Shown here: piece by piece, positions 1-11,185 of the stretch
Numbering within the stretch: the first letter of the stretch is position 1
How the letters are laid out: each line of letters opens with the position of its first letter
Assembly: GCF_002796985.1 (NCBI RefSeq)
Contig: NZ_PEKX01000012.1
Location: 62,001 to 126,000 of the forward strand
Source: Pseudomonas sp.
GTDB taxonomy: Bacteria > Pseudomonadota > Gammaproteobacteria > Pseudomonadales > Pseudomonadaceae
DNA: 64,000 nucleotides
Direction of reading: 5' to 3'
Made by a program: the position numbers and the translations under genes
The notes under the pieces: generated by a model
Told to the model about the DNA's origin: nothing
The model's database searches: none
Seen by the model: only the letters and a program-made list of their open reading frames with translations

Positions 1-762
<762 letters not shown>

Positions 763-786
763 GCTTTTATCCCTAAACAGAGACAA

Positions 787-912
787 GTCTCAAAATAGAG
801 ACAGATCGACTATTCCGCAGATTTCCTTGAGCCCCGGCGAAGCCTTCGTGCGATCTGTCTCCATTCGGAGACGAATGCTTTTCTCCGGCAGCCGAAATTC
901 TCAAAATAAGAC
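787..912 (+). promoter_or_regulatory. Candidate enhancer (UAS) sites for the HbcR-like activator
   Basis: Two 16-bp inverted repeats of the form GTCTC-N6-GAGAC lie at 787-802 and 857-872. A third, degenerate copy (TTCTC-N6-AGAC) is at 898-912 and shares the AAAATA spacer of the first. An extra GAGAC at 780-784 makes the first site also readable as GAGAC-AA-GTCTC. They stand about 25-150 bp upstream of the -24 element, where sigma-54 enhancer sites usually sit. Assignment to HbcR is inference from position. Confidence 0.6.
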
Positions 913-936
913 TTAAAAATCAGATAGTTACAATCC

Positions 937-952
937 TGGCACGGTCCTGGCT
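937..952 (+). promoter_or_regulatory. Sigma-54 (-24/-12) promoter of the 3-hydroxybutyrate operon
   Basis: TGGCACGGTCCTGGCT matches the RpoN consensus TGGCACG-N4-TTGC[A/T]. GG and GC are separated by exactly 10 bases and there is one mismatch in the -12 box. It lies about 135 bp before the porin start and directly downstream of the repeated GTCTC/GAGAC sites. Confidence 0.8.
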
Positions 953-1086
953 ATGTCGCCTCTCGCGGCCTGAAACGCCGCACAGCCGACATAACAACAA
1001 TCAAAGCTGCCCGAACGCGAACAGACCCCAGCGGACATTACGGCTAGTCCCGCTTCGCACACGGCGCCGCGCCAGGAGATCACCCG

Positions 1087-2352
1087 ATGAGCCGCTCCAA
1101 GCTCAATCATGCCGCCGTTCTGACCGCCCTCGGTTCCACCCTCGCCCTGTCGCCCCAGGCCTTCGCCGAATTCGTTGCCGACAGCAAGGCCAGCGTCGAA
1201 CTGCGCAACTTCTACTTCAACCGTGATTTCCGCCAGGACAACGCCCCGCAGTCCAAACAGGACGAATGGGCCCAGGGCTTCCTGCTGCGCTACGAATCCG
1301 GCTACACCGAAGGCACCATCGGCGTCGGCGTCGATGCCCTCGGCCTGCTCGGCGTGAAGCTGGATTCGAGCCCCGACCGCGCCGGCTCCGGCCTGCTGCC
1401 AAGCGACAAGGACAAGCTCAACGGCGCAGCGGACGATTACAGCCAACTGGGCCTGACCGCCAAGCTGCGCGCCTCGAAGAGCACGCTGAAGATCGGCACC
1501 CTGTTGCCCAAGGTCCCCACCGTACAGGCCAACGACACGCGCCTGCTGCCGCAGACCTTCGAAGGCGCACAACTGAGTTCGGCCGAGTTCGCCGGCCTGA
1601 CCTTCGACGGCGGCCGCCTGCGCCAGGTGAGCCAGCGCGACTCGTCCAACCGTGAGGACATGAGCGTCACCAGCGGCAGCGCGCGCGGCATCGTCGCCAC
1701 CGACACCAGCGACCAGTTCGACTTCGCCGGCCTGAGCTACAAGTGGACAGCGCAGCTGACCACCGGCTACAGCTACGCCAAGCTCGACGGGCTCTACGAC
1801 CAGCACATCGTCAACCTGGTGCACATGCTGCCCATCGTCGCCGGCCAGACGTTGAAAACCGACCTGCGCTACGCGCGCTCCGACGACGACGGTCACAGCA
1901 ACGTCGACAACCGCGCGTTCAGCGCCATGCTCACCTACACCCTGGGTGGCCACGGTTTCAGTGCCGGTTACCAGACCATGAGCGGCGACACCGGTTACGC
2001 CTACCTCAGCGGCGCCGACGCCTTCCTGGTCAACTTCGTGCAGATCGGCGACTTCGCCAACCGCGACGAGAAGTCCTGGCAGGCGCGCTACGACTACGAC
2101 TTCGCCGCCCTTGGCATGCCCGGCGTGACCCTCATGACGCGCTACCTGTCCGGCGACAACATCGAGCTGGGCGCGGGCAAACCCGAAGGCAAGGAATGGG
2201 AGCGCGACACCGACATCGGCTACGTGGTGCAGAGTGGCCCGCTGAAAAACGTCGGCGTGAAGTGGCGCAACGCAACGGTACGTTCGAGCCACTTCGGCAA
2301 CGACCTGGACGAGAATCGGCTGATCCTCAGCTACGTGCTGCCGCTCTGGTGA
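1087..2352 (+). CDS. OprD-family outer-membrane porin
   Basis: A 421-residue protein with a signal peptide (positive MSRSK start, hydrophobic stretch, cleavage near AFA at residue ~27). The mature N-terminus (ASVELRNFYFNRDFR) and the alternating aromatic beta-strand pattern through to the C-terminal ...LILSYVLPLW are typical of the OprD/Opd substrate-specific channels. OprD family members are usually 420-450 residues. It is the first gene behind the sigma-54 promoter, with an AGGAG ribosome site 8 nt before ATG. It probably admits 3-hydroxybutyrate or related short acids across the outer membrane. The substrate is inferred from the operon. Confidence 0.9.
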   Translation: MSRSKLNHAAVLTALGSTLALSPQAFAEFVADSKASVELRNFYFNRDFRQDNAPQSKQDEWAQGFLLRYESGYTEGTIGVGVDALGLLGVKLDSSPDRAGSGLLPSDKDKLNGAADDYSQLGLTAKLRASKSTLKIGTLLPKVPTVQANDTRLLPQTFEGAQLSSAEFAGLTFDGGRLRQVSQRDSSNREDMSVTSGSARGIVATDTSDQFDFAGLSYKWTAQLTTGYSYAKLDGLYDQHIVNLVHMLPIVAGQTLKTDLRYARSDDDGHSNVDNRAFSAMLTYTLGGHGFSAGYQTMSGDTGYAYLSGADAFLVNFVQIGDFANRDEKSWQARYDYDFAALGMPGVTLMTRYLSGDNIELGAGKPEGKEWERDTDIGYVVQSGPLKNVGVKWRNATVRSSHFGNDLDENRLILSYVLPLW

Positions 2353-2430
2353 TCGCCTGATCGTCAAGCAACGCCATTACAACAAGAACGAAGCGCGGCC
2401 CTGGGCCGCGCGACAACTGGAGATACTTCG

Positions 2431-3822
2431 ATGAGCGTGGTCATTGCCCTAGCGGCCCTCGCCCTGCTGATGCTCGCCGCCTACCGCGGCTACAGCGTGA
2501 TCCTCTTCGCCCCCATCGCGGCGCTGCTCGCGGTGCTGCTAACCGATCCTGCCGCCGTCGCCCCGGCCTTCACCGGGGTGTTCATGGAGAAGATGGTCGG
2601 CTTCGTCAAACTCTACTTCCCGGTGTTCCTGCTCGGCGCGGTGTTCGGCAAGCTGATCGAGCTGTCGGGCTTCTCGCGCTCCATCGTCGCCGCCGCCATC
2701 CGCCTGCTCGGCACGAGCCAGGCGATGCTGGTGATCGTGCTGGTCTGCGCACTGCTCACCTACGGCGGCGTGTCGCTGTTCGTGGTGGTGTTCGCGGTCT
2801 ACCCGTTCGCCGCCGAGATGTTCCGCCAGAGCGACATCCCCAAGCGGCTGATCCCGGCGACCATTGCCCTGGGCGCGTTCAGCTTCACCATGGACGCCCT
2901 GCCCGGCACCCCGCAGATCCAGAACATCATCCCTACCGCCTTCTTCAACACCACCGGCTGGGCCGCGCCCTGGCTGGGGCTGATCGGCAGCCTGTTGGTG
3001 TTCAGCGTCGGCATGCTGTTCCTCCGTCGCCAGGCCGGCAAGGCACGCACCGCCGGTGAAGGCTACGGCACCGAGCTGCGCAACGAGCCGGAAACCGCCG
3101 AGAACATCAAGCTGCCAAACCCGCTGCTGGCACTTTCGCCGCTGGTGCTGGTGGGCGTCGCCAACCTGCTGTTCACCCACTGGATTCCGCAACTCTACGG
3201 CAAGACCCACAGCCTGCAACTGGCCGGCATGGCCGCGCCGGTGGCCAGCGACGTGGCCAAGCTGACCGGCATCTGGGCAGTACAGGCAGCGCTGCTGCTG
3301 GGCATCCTGCTGGTGCTGGTGAGCAGCTTCACGGTGATCCGCAGCAAGATCGCCGAGGGCAGCAAGACTGCGGTGTCCGGCGCGCTGCTGGCGGCCATGA
3401 ACACCGCTTCGGAATACGGCTTCGGCGCGGTGATCGCCTCGCTGCCGGGCTTCCTGGTGCTGGCCGACGCGCTGAAGAAGATCCCCGATCCGCTGGTCAA
3501 CGAGGCCGTCACCGTCACTGCCCTGGCCGGCATCACCGGCTCGGCGTCGGGCGGCATGAGCATCGCCCTGGCAGCCATGTCCGAGCAGTTCATCGCCGCC
3601 GCCCACGCCGCCAACATCCCGCTGGAAGTGCTGCACCGGGTCGCCGCCATGGCCTCCGGCGGCATGGATACCCTGCCGCACAACGGCGCGGTCATCACCC
3701 TGCTCGCGGTCACCGGCCTGACCCACCGCGAGGCCTACAAGGACATCTTCGCCATCACCCTGATCAAGACCCTCGCGGTGTTCGTGGTGATAGGAACCTT
3801 CTACGCTACTGGCATCGTATAA
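2431..3822 (+). CDS. GntP-family permease, probable 3-hydroxybutyrate transporter
   Basis: A 463-residue integral inner-membrane protein with about 12 hydrophobic segments spread over its length and the GntP-type glycine-rich re-entrant stretches (for example TGSASGGMSIALAAM near residues 370-385 and ASGGMDTLPHNGAVITLL near 409-426). It corresponds in context to P. aeruginosa PA2004, next to bdhA. It follows the porin gene after 78 bp and precedes 3-hydroxybutyrate dehydrogenase, so uptake of (R)-3-hydroxybutyrate or a similar monocarboxylate is the likely role. A GGAGAT ribosome site precedes the start. Confidence 0.88.
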   Translation: MSVVIALAALALLMLAAYRGYSVILFAPIAALLAVLLTDPAAVAPAFTGVFMEKMVGFVKLYFPVFLLGAVFGKLIELSGFSRSIVAAAIRLLGTSQAMLVIVLVCALLTYGGVSLFVVVFAVYPFAAEMFRQSDIPKRLIPATIALGAFSFTMDALPGTPQIQNIIPTAFFNTTGWAAPWLGLIGSLLVFSVGMLFLRRQAGKARTAGEGYGTELRNEPETAENIKLPNPLLALSPLVLVGVANLLFTHWIPQLYGKTHSLQLAGMAAPVASDVAKLTGIWAVQAALLLGILLVLVSSFTVIRSKIAEGSKTAVSGALLAAMNTASEYGFGAVIASLPGFLVLADALKKIPDPLVNEAVTVTALAGITGSASGGMSIALAAMSEQFIAAAHAANIPLEVLHRVAAMASGGMDTLPHNGAVITLLAVTGLTHREAYKDIFAITLIKTLAVFVVIGTFYATGIV

Positions 3823-3880
3823 ACCGGTTGTTTTCAAGCGGTCGCCGCGCGGCGGCCGCCCTGTTCCAAAGGAGATTTGC

Positions 3881-4651
3881 ATGACTCTCAAAGGCAAGAC
3901 CGCACTGGTCACCGGCTCCACCAGCGGCATCGGCCTGGGCATCGCCGCGAGCCTGGCGCGGGCAGGCGCCAACGTGGTGGTCAACGGCTTCGGCGACATC
4001 GATGCGGCGGTGCGCGAGCTGTCGGTCCACGGCACCCGCATCGGCCACCACGGCGCGGACATGGCCCAGCCCGAGCAGATCGGGCAGATGATCGCCTACG
4101 TCGAACGCGAGTTCGGCGGCCTCGACATCCTGGTCAACAATGCCGGCATCCAGCACGTCGCGGCGCTGGAGGATTTCCCCGTGGAGCGCTGGAACGCGAT
4201 CATCGCCATCAACCTCTCCTCGGTGTTCCACACCACCCGCCTGGCGCTGCCGGGCATGCGCCAGCGCGGCTGGGGGCGCATCCTCAACATCGCCTCGACC
4301 CACGGGCTGGTCGCCTCCGCCGGCAAGAGCGCCTACGTGGCCGCCAAGCACGGGGTAATCGGCCTGACCAAGACCACCGCGCTGGAAACCGCCACCAGCG
4401 CCATCACCTGCAACGCCATCTGCCCCGGCTGGGTGCTGACGCCGCTGGTGCAGCAGCAGATCGATGCGCGCATAGCGGCCGGTGCCACCCCCGAACAGGC
4501 GCGCCACGACCTGCTGGCAGAGAAGCAGCCGTCGCTCGACTTCGTCACCGCCGACCAGCTTGGCGAGCTGGCGCTATTCTTGTGCAGTGAGGCCGCCGCC
4601 CAGGTTCGCGGCGCCGCCTGGAACATGGACGGCGGCTGGGTCGCGCAGTAA
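3881..4651 (+). CDS. bdhA: 3-hydroxybutyrate dehydrogenase (SDR)
   Basis: A 256-residue classical short-chain dehydrogenase that oxidises (R)-3-hydroxybutyrate to acetoacetate with NAD. Visible motifs are TGSTSGIGLGIA (residues ~11-22, nucleotide binding), NNAG, the catalytic Ser in IASTHGLV, and YVAAK (Tyr-x3-Lys). The C-terminal WNMDGGWVAQ is characteristic of this enzyme group. The AAAGGAGATTTGC leader gives a strong ribosome site. Its product is the substrate of the CoA ligase encoded next, so the two steps are contiguous. Confidence 0.93.
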   Translation: MTLKGKTALVTGSTSGIGLGIAASLARAGANVVVNGFGDIDAAVRELSVHGTRIGHHGADMAQPEQIGQMIAYVEREFGGLDILVNNAGIQHVAALEDFPVERWNAIIAINLSSVFHTTRLALPGMRQRGWGRILNIASTHGLVASAGKSAYVAAKHGVIGLTKTTALETATSAITCNAICPGWVLTPLVQQQIDARIAAGATPEQARHDLLAEKQPSLDFVTADQLGELALFLCSEAAAQVRGAAWNMDGGWVAQ

Positions 4652-4688
4652 CCCGAGGGTTACTGCGTCGCGTCGTGACCTGCTGCGC

Positions 4689-4712
4689 GGGCACCGCTCG
4701 TCGGCGGTGCCC
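4689..4712 (+). other. GC-rich hairpin between bdhA and the CoA-ligase gene
   Basis: Perfect 9-bp stem GGGCACCGC / GCGGTGCCC with a 6-nt loop in the 94-bp intergenic gap. No T-run follows, so it may stabilise or attenuate the operon mRNA and is not a clear terminator. Confidence 0.5.
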
Positions 4713-4745
4713 TTCGCCCCCTCGAATCTGCTGGAGTCGTAGTCG

Positions 4746-6701
<1,956 letters not shown>

Positions 6702-7075
6702 GGTTCTCTGACGCCGTACCGACGCGCCCCTATCCCACTTGAGGAGCGGGGCACGCAGCCAGGCCAGCGTGAGGGGCTCTCGCTCTCGTAGGAGCGGACT
6801 TGTCCGCGATGGCTTCAGGCCGCGCCACGGTGCAGGCTTCGGTTCGCGAGCAAGCTCGCTCCTACAGGTCTGCAGCGGTGCGCTCTTCGTAGGAGCGAGG
6901 GGGCGCCTAGCCCTTGCTCGCGAACCCTACCCGCAGTCGTAGGTCGCATAACCTGGAACAGGTTATCCGCCGTTAGCCTCGCGGCGGATAACGCTGGCGC
7001 GTTATGCGCCCTACCAGAGCGGACCGAGCATCAGCCAATCAGGCACCGCCCGGATGCGTGGTCCGGGGGCGCTGA
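6702..7075. repeat. Gap of ~370 bp filled with palindromic repeats
   Basis: There is no gene here. Three copies of the GTAGGAGC...GCTCGCGAA REP-type palindrome occur: 6788-6810 with a GGACTTGTCC centre, 6842-6865 inverted, and 6889-6925 with a GGGCGCCTAGCCC insert. One copy of a longer repeat occurs at 6939-7014 (GTAGG..GCATAACC..GGTTATCCGCC ... GGCGGATAACG..CGTTATGCGCCCTAC). The same families recur through the window. They may also act as the transcription end for the converging operons on both sides. Confidence 0.8.
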
Positions 7076-7474
7076 TCAGGCGTCGTCCAGCGACTCGGTG
7101 CCCAGCTCGTCCCACACCGCCTCGGCAAGGTGGAAGGTGGCGTTGGCAGCCGGGATGCCGCAGTAGATCGCGCTCTGCAGCAGGACTTCCTTGATCTCTT
7201 CGCGGGTCACGCCGTTGTTGCGCGCGGCGCGCAGGTGCAGTGTGAGTTCGCCCTCACGGTTCATGCCGATCAGCATGGCGATGGTGATCAGGCTGCGGGT
7301 GTGGCGCGGCAGGCCGGGGCGGGTCCAGATGTCACCCCAGGCATGGCGGGTGATCATCTCCTGGAACTCTTCGTTGAAGGCGTTGCGCTTCTCCAGGCTG
7401 CGGTCGACGTGGGCATCGCCCAGCACCGCGCGGCGCACCTGCATGCCGGCTTCGTAGCGTTGTTTTTCGTCCAT
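7076..7474 (-). CDS. pcaC: 4-carboxymuconolactone decarboxylase
   Basis: A 132-residue protein of the CMD family, the usual length for PcaC. It decarboxylates 4-carboxymuconolactone to 3-oxoadipate enol-lactone in the protocatechuate branch. The start MDEKQRYEAGMQVRRAVLGDAHVDRS, the conserved HAWGDIWTRPGL segment and the HLRAARNNGVTREEIKEVLLQ and YCGIPAANATFHLA blocks are diagnostic. It is the last gene of the leftward pcaIJFBDC operon, separated from pcaD by about 110 bp that hold two REP-type palindromes. Confidence 0.95.
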   Translation of the reverse strand: MDEKQRYEAGMQVRRAVLGDAHVDRSLEKRNAFNEEFQEMITRHAWGDIWTRPGLPRHTRSLITIAMLIGMNREGELTLHLRAARNNGVTREEIKEVLLQSAIYCGIPAANATFHLAEAVWDELGTESLDDA

Positions 7475-7496
7475 CTCAAACTCCGGTGTTCAGCCT

Positions 7497-7579
7497 GTAG
7501 GAGCGAGGGGGGCGCCTAGCCCTTGCTCGCGAACCCGAGCCCGCAGCGGGGCTTGTTCGCGAGCAAGCTCGCTCCTACG
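7497..7579. repeat. Inverted pair of REP-type palindromes between pcaD and pcaC
   Basis: 7498-7537 is a GTAGGAGCGAGG...CTTGCTCGCGAACC unit with the GGGCGCCTAGCCC insert, and 7553-7579 is the same core in inverse orientation (TTCGCGAGCAAGCTCGCTCCTAC). Together they can fold into one large cruciform in the pca operon mRNA. Confidence 0.8.
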
Positions 7580-7587
7580 AAAAGCAG

Positions 7588-8391
7588 TCAGGCGCGCAGG
7601 AATGCCAGCACACGCTGGCTGAAGGCATCGCCGGCCTGCACGTTGGACAGGTGCGCGGCACGGAATTCCACCAGCTCCGCGCCGGGAATGCGTGCCTGCA
7701 GGAAGCGGCCGTCCTCGGTGGTGGTCACCGGGTCGGCGGCGCCGCAGACCACCAGGGTCGGCGCGGTGATCGTACCGATCTCGCCACGGAAATCGGCGTC
7801 ACGCACGGCCGCGCAGTTGGCTGCGTAACCTTCCGGCGAGGTCTGCGCCAGCATGCCGACGATGGGCTCGACCTTGCCCGGCTCGGCTTCGGCGAAGTCG
7901 GCGGTAAACCAGCGCGAGATCGACGCATCACGCAGGTTGCGCATGGCCTCGGCGCCACCGCTGAGCACGGTCTGGATGCGCGGATTCCAGATGTCCGGGG
8001 TGCCGATCTTGGCGGCGGTGTTGCACACCACCAGGCGCTCGATGCGCTCCGGCGCATGGATGGCCAGCCACTGGCCGATCAGGCCGCCCATGGACAGGCC
8101 GCAGAAGTGCGCACGCGGGACGTCCAGCGCATCCAGCAGGGCCAGCACGTCGCGGCCGTTCTGCTCGATGCTGTACGGGCCGGGAGTGACCAGCGAGGCG
8201 CCGTGGCCACGGGTGTCATAACGCAGCACGCGGAAGTGTTCGGCGAAGGCCGCGACCTGCGCGTCCCACATGTGCAGGTCGGTGCCCAGCGAGTTGGACA
8301 GCACCAAAACCGGAGCGTCGGCGGGGCCTGAGACTTGCGGCCCTTCAAGTAAGTAATTCAGGTCGCCATCGGCGAGACGTACGGCAGGCAT
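7588..8391 (-). CDS. pcaD: 3-oxoadipate enol-lactonase
   Basis: A 267-residue alpha/beta-hydrolase that hydrolyses 3-oxoadipate enol-lactone, where the catechol and protocatechuate branches meet. The nucleophile elbow CGLSMGGLIG (Ser ~102), the acid-side segment VVCGAADPVTTTEDG and the late histidine in FRAAHLSNVQAG are visible. The N-terminal VLSNSLGTDLHMWD is typical of PcaD. It lies 9 bp after pcaB and before pcaC in one operon and is used for both benzoate and 4-hydroxybenzoate. Confidence 0.95.
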   Translation of the reverse strand: MPAVRLADGDLNYLLEGPQVSGPADAPVLVLSNSLGTDLHMWDAQVAAFAEHFRVLRYDTRGHGASLVTPGPYSIEQNGRDVLALLDALDVPRAHFCGLSMGGLIGQWLAIHAPERIERLVVCNTAAKIGTPDIWNPRIQTVLSGGAEAMRNLRDASISRWFTADFAEAEPGKVEPIVGMLAQTSPEGYAANCAAVRDADFRGEIGTITAPTLVVCGAADPVTTTEDGRFLQARIPGAELVEFRAAHLSNVQAGDAFSQRVLAFLRA

Positions 8392-8400
8392 GCAAGGCTC

Positions 8401-9771
8401 CTATCGAGATTCTTTGCGCAAGGAAAGTGCTTGGTGCTCGGCCAGCGCGCGCTCGACCCAGCGGCGCGCCTGGCCCAGGTAATGGGCGGGATCGAGCAGG
8501 CGATCCAGCTCCTCGGCATTCAGTTGTTCAGCAATTTCGGCATTGGCGCCGAGCACCGCGCGCAGGTGTGCGCCCTCCTTCACCGCCTGCTTGCAGCATT
8601 GCTCCACCAGGTGGTGCGCGGCGTCGCGGCCGATGCGCTGGGCCAGGGCGATGCTCACGGCTTCGGCGAGCACCAGGCCGCGCGTCAGATCAAGATTGGC
8701 GAGCATCCGCTCGGCATCGACTTCCAGGCCCGGCACCAGGCTCAGCGCCTGGTGCAGCGCGCCCGAGACGAGGCAGCACAGCTCCGGCAGGCTTTCCCAT
8801 TCAGCGTGCCACAGGCCGAGGCTGCGCTCGTGCTCCTGGGGCATGGCGGCGAACAGGGTCGAGACCAGGCCCGGCGCACGGGTTGCCGCGCCGATCAGCA
8901 CGGCGGCGCCCACCGGGTTGCGCTTGTGCGGCATGGTGGAGGACCCCCCCTTGCCCGGCGCGGAAGGCTCGAAGACTTCGCCGGCCTCGGTCTGCATCAG
9001 CAGGCTGAGGTCACGGCCGAGCTTGCCGAGGCTGCCAGCGATCAGGCCGAGCAGGCTGGCGAACTCCACCAGGCGGTCGCGCTGGGTGTGCCAGGGTTGC
9101 TCGGGTAGTTGCAGGTCCAGCTCCTCAGCCAGCGCCTCGGCCACGGCAAAGCCCTGCTCGCCCAGCGCGGCGAGGCTGCCGGAAGCGCCGCCGAATTGCA
9201 GGCACAGCAGGCGCGGCTTGAGTTCGTTCAGACGCTGGCGATGGCGGGTGATCGCGCCCAGCCAGCCGGCGATCTTCATGCCAAGGGTGACGGGCGTGGC
9301 GTGCTGCAGCCAGGTGCGGCCGACCATGGGCGTGCCGGCGTGAGCTTCGGCCTGAGTGGCGAGCGCGTCGGCCAGTTGGGCGAGGTCGCCTTCGATCAGC
9401 TCGATGGCGGCACGCAGTTGCAGAACCAGCCCGGAGTCCATGGCGTCCTGGCTGGTGGCGCCCAGATGCACGTAGCGCTCGGCTTCGGCGTTCTCGGCGG
9501 CGATGCGCTTGCCCAGCGCCTTCACCAGCGGGATCGCGGAATTGCCGGCGCTGCAGATGGCCTGGGCCAGTGCATCGAAATCGTAGAGTTCGGCGCGGCA
9601 GGCGGCGGCGATGGGCGCCACGGCGCTCGCCGGGATCACGCCCACGCGGGCTTCGGCACGGGCCAGCGCAGCCTCGAAGTCGAGCATGCCCTGCACCCGG
9701 CCGTGGTCGCAGAAAATCGCGCGCATGGCGGGCTGGGTGAAGTAGGCGTCGAACAGGTGGTTGGTGCTCAC
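8401..9771 (-). CDS. pcaB: 3-carboxy-cis,cis-muconate cycloisomerase
   Basis: A member of the fumarase/aspartase superfamily that lactonises 3-carboxy-cis,cis-muconate. The signature GKGGSSTMPHKRNPVGAA is present (MPHKRNP), as are TSQDAMDSGLVLQ and GRTWLQHATPVTLG. I place the start at the GTG giving VSTNHLFDAYFT (456 residues). GGAG lies 5 nt upstream and the family normally begins here. The frame stays open further upstream only because it runs through an intergenic palindromic repeat. Confidence 0.93.
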   Translation of the reverse strand: MSTNHLFDAYFTQPAMRAIFCDHGRVQGMLDFEAALARAEARVGVIPASAVAPIAAACRAELYDFDALAQAICSAGNSAIPLVKALGKRIAAENAEAERYVHLGATSQDAMDSGLVLQLRAAIELIEGDLAQLADALATQAEAHAGTPMVGRTWLQHATPVTLGMKIAGWLGAITRHRQRLNELKPRLLCLQFGGASGSLAALGEQGFAVAEALAEELDLQLPEQPWHTQRDRLVEFASLLGLIAGSLGKLGRDLSLLMQTEAGEVFEPSAPGKGGSSTMPHKRNPVGAAVLIGAATRAPGLVSTLFAAMPQEHERSLGLWHAEWESLPELCCLVSGALHQALSLVPGLEVDAERMLANLDLTRGLVLAEAVSIALAQRIGRDAAHHLVEQCCKQAVKEGAHLRAVLGANAEIAEQLNAEELDRLLDPAHYLGQARRWVERALAEHQALSLRKESR

Positions 9772-9979
9772 GGTGGCTCCGGAGATCGGCGGCTTGGTCG
9801 GGATAGTATGGCGCGTTGGGCGGCCCTCACCCCAGCCCTCTCCCAGGGGGAGAGGGAGCCGTCCGCAGCGAGAGGATGTTCCGGCATGCATCCTGAGGCT
9901 TCAGGATCTACACGCGCTTGTCGCCACGCCGAACGGTCCCCTCTCCCTACGGGAGAGGGTTAGGGTGAGGGGCCCTTGA
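9772..9979. repeat. Long-armed 'CCCTCACCC / GGGTGAGGG' repeat pair between pcaF and pcaB
   Basis: 9824-9856 (CCCTCACCCCAGCCCTCTCCC...GGGAGAGGG) and 9938-9972 (CCCTCTCCC...GGGAGAGGG-TTAGGGTGAGGG) are mirror-image arms of one element about 150 bp long. A related short copy sits at 33954-33989. It interrupts the pca operon exactly where P. aeruginosa carries a transporter gene between pcaF and pcaB; no transporter is present here. Confidence 0.75.
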
Positions 9980-11185
9980 TCACACGCGCTCAACCACCAG
10001 CGCCACGCCCTGCCCTACGCCCACGCACATGGTGCACAGGCCAAGCTTGCCGCCGGACTTCTGCAACTGGTGCACAGCGGTCAGCACCAGGCGCGCGCCG
10101 CTGGCCCCCAGCGGGTGGCCGAGGGCGATGGCGCCGCCGTTGGGGTTCACCCGTGCGTCGTCATCGGCGATGCCCAGATCACGGGTCACCGCCAAACCTT
10201 GCGCGGCGAAGGCCTCGTTCAGCTCGATGACGTCGAACTGGTCGACCGACAGGTTCAGGCGCTCCAGCAGTTTGCGCACCGCCGGCACCGGGCCGATGCC
10301 CATCACGCGCGGAGCGACGCCGGCGCTGGCCATGCCAAGCACTTTAGCGCGCGGCGTCAGGCCATGTTTCTTCACTGCTTCGGCGCTGGCGAGAATCAGC
10401 GCCACGGCGCCATCGTTGACGCCCGAGGCGTTGCCGGCAGTGACAGTCTTGCCTTCGCCATTGACCGGCTTGAGCTTGGCCAGCGCTTCCAGGGTGGTAT
10501 CCGGGCGTGGGTGTTCGTCGGTATCGACCACCGTCTCGCCCTTGCGGCCCTTGATCACCACCGGGACGATTTCCTCGGCGAAGTAGCCGTTGGCCTGGGC
10601 GACGCCAGCGCGCTGCTGGCTGCGCAGGGAGAAGGCGTCCTGGTCGGCGCGGTTGACGTTGTAATCGTCGGCCACGTTGTCGGCGGTCTGCGGCATGGCG
10701 TCCACGCCGTACTGCGCCTTCATCAGCGGGTTGATGAAGCGCCAGCCGATGGTGGTGTCTTCGATCTTCTGGCCACGGCCAAAGGCGCTGTCGGCCTTGC
10801 CCATTACGTAGGGCGCGCGGGACATGGACTCGACGCCGCCGGCGATGACCAGTTCGGCCTCGCCACTGGCGATGGCGCGGAAGCCGGTGCCCACCGCGTC
10901 CAGGCCCGAGGCGCAGAGGCGGTTGAGCGTCACGCCCGGCACGCTTTCCGGCAGGCCGGCCAGCAGCAGCGCCATGCGCGCCACGTTGCGGTTGTCTTCG
11001 CCGGCCTGGTTGGCGCAGCCGAGGTAGACCTCGTCCAGCGCGGCCCAGTCGACTTGCGGGTTACGTTCCACCAGCGCCTTCACCGGCACGGCGGCAAGGT
11101 CGTCGGCGCGCACGCCGGCCAGCGAGCCACCGAAGCGGCCGATGGGCGTACGCACGGCGTCACAGATGAAGACCTCGCGGCTCAT
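9980..11185 (-). CDS. pcaF: 3-oxoadipyl-CoA thiolase
   Basis: A 401-residue thiolase that cleaves 3-oxoadipyl-CoA with CoA to succinyl-CoA and acetyl-CoA. The acylated cysteine is in LNRLCASGLDAVGTG (~residue 90). The active-site histidine is in GGAIALGHPLGASGARL and the second cysteine in LCTMCVGVGQG. SREVFICDAVRTPIGRFGGSLAG is the usual thiolase start. Its ATG overlaps the end of pcaJ by 4 nt, pointing to translational coupling. Confidence 0.95.
   Translation of the reverse strand: MSREVFICDAVRTPIGRFGGSLAGVRADDLAAVPVKALVERNPQVDWAALDEVYLGCANQAGEDNRNVARMALLLAGLPESVPGVTLNRLCASGLDAVGTGFRAIASGEAELVIAGGVESMSRAPYVMGKADSAFGRGQKIEDTTIGWRFINPLMKAQYGVDAMPQTADNVADDYNVNRADQDAFSLRSQQRAGVAQANGYFAEEIVPVVIKGRKGETVVDTDEHPRPDTTLEALAKLKPVNGEGKTVTAGNASGVNDGAVALILASAEAVKKHGLTPRAKVLGMASAGVAPRVMGIGPVPAVRKLLERLNLSVDQFDVIELNEAFAAQGLAVTRDLGIADDDARVNPNGGAIALGHPLGASGARLVLTAVHQLQKSGGKLGLCTMCVGVGQGVALVVERV

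Noticed and set aside
928..2367. A 479-codon minus-strand frame opposite the OprD-type porin
   Set aside because: Antisense shadow. It also covers the sigma-54 promoter region.
9772..9891. N-terminal extension of pcaB
   Set aside because: The added residues (PLPLGEGWGEG...) translate an intergenic palindromic repeat. The GTG at 9771 has a good ribosome site.
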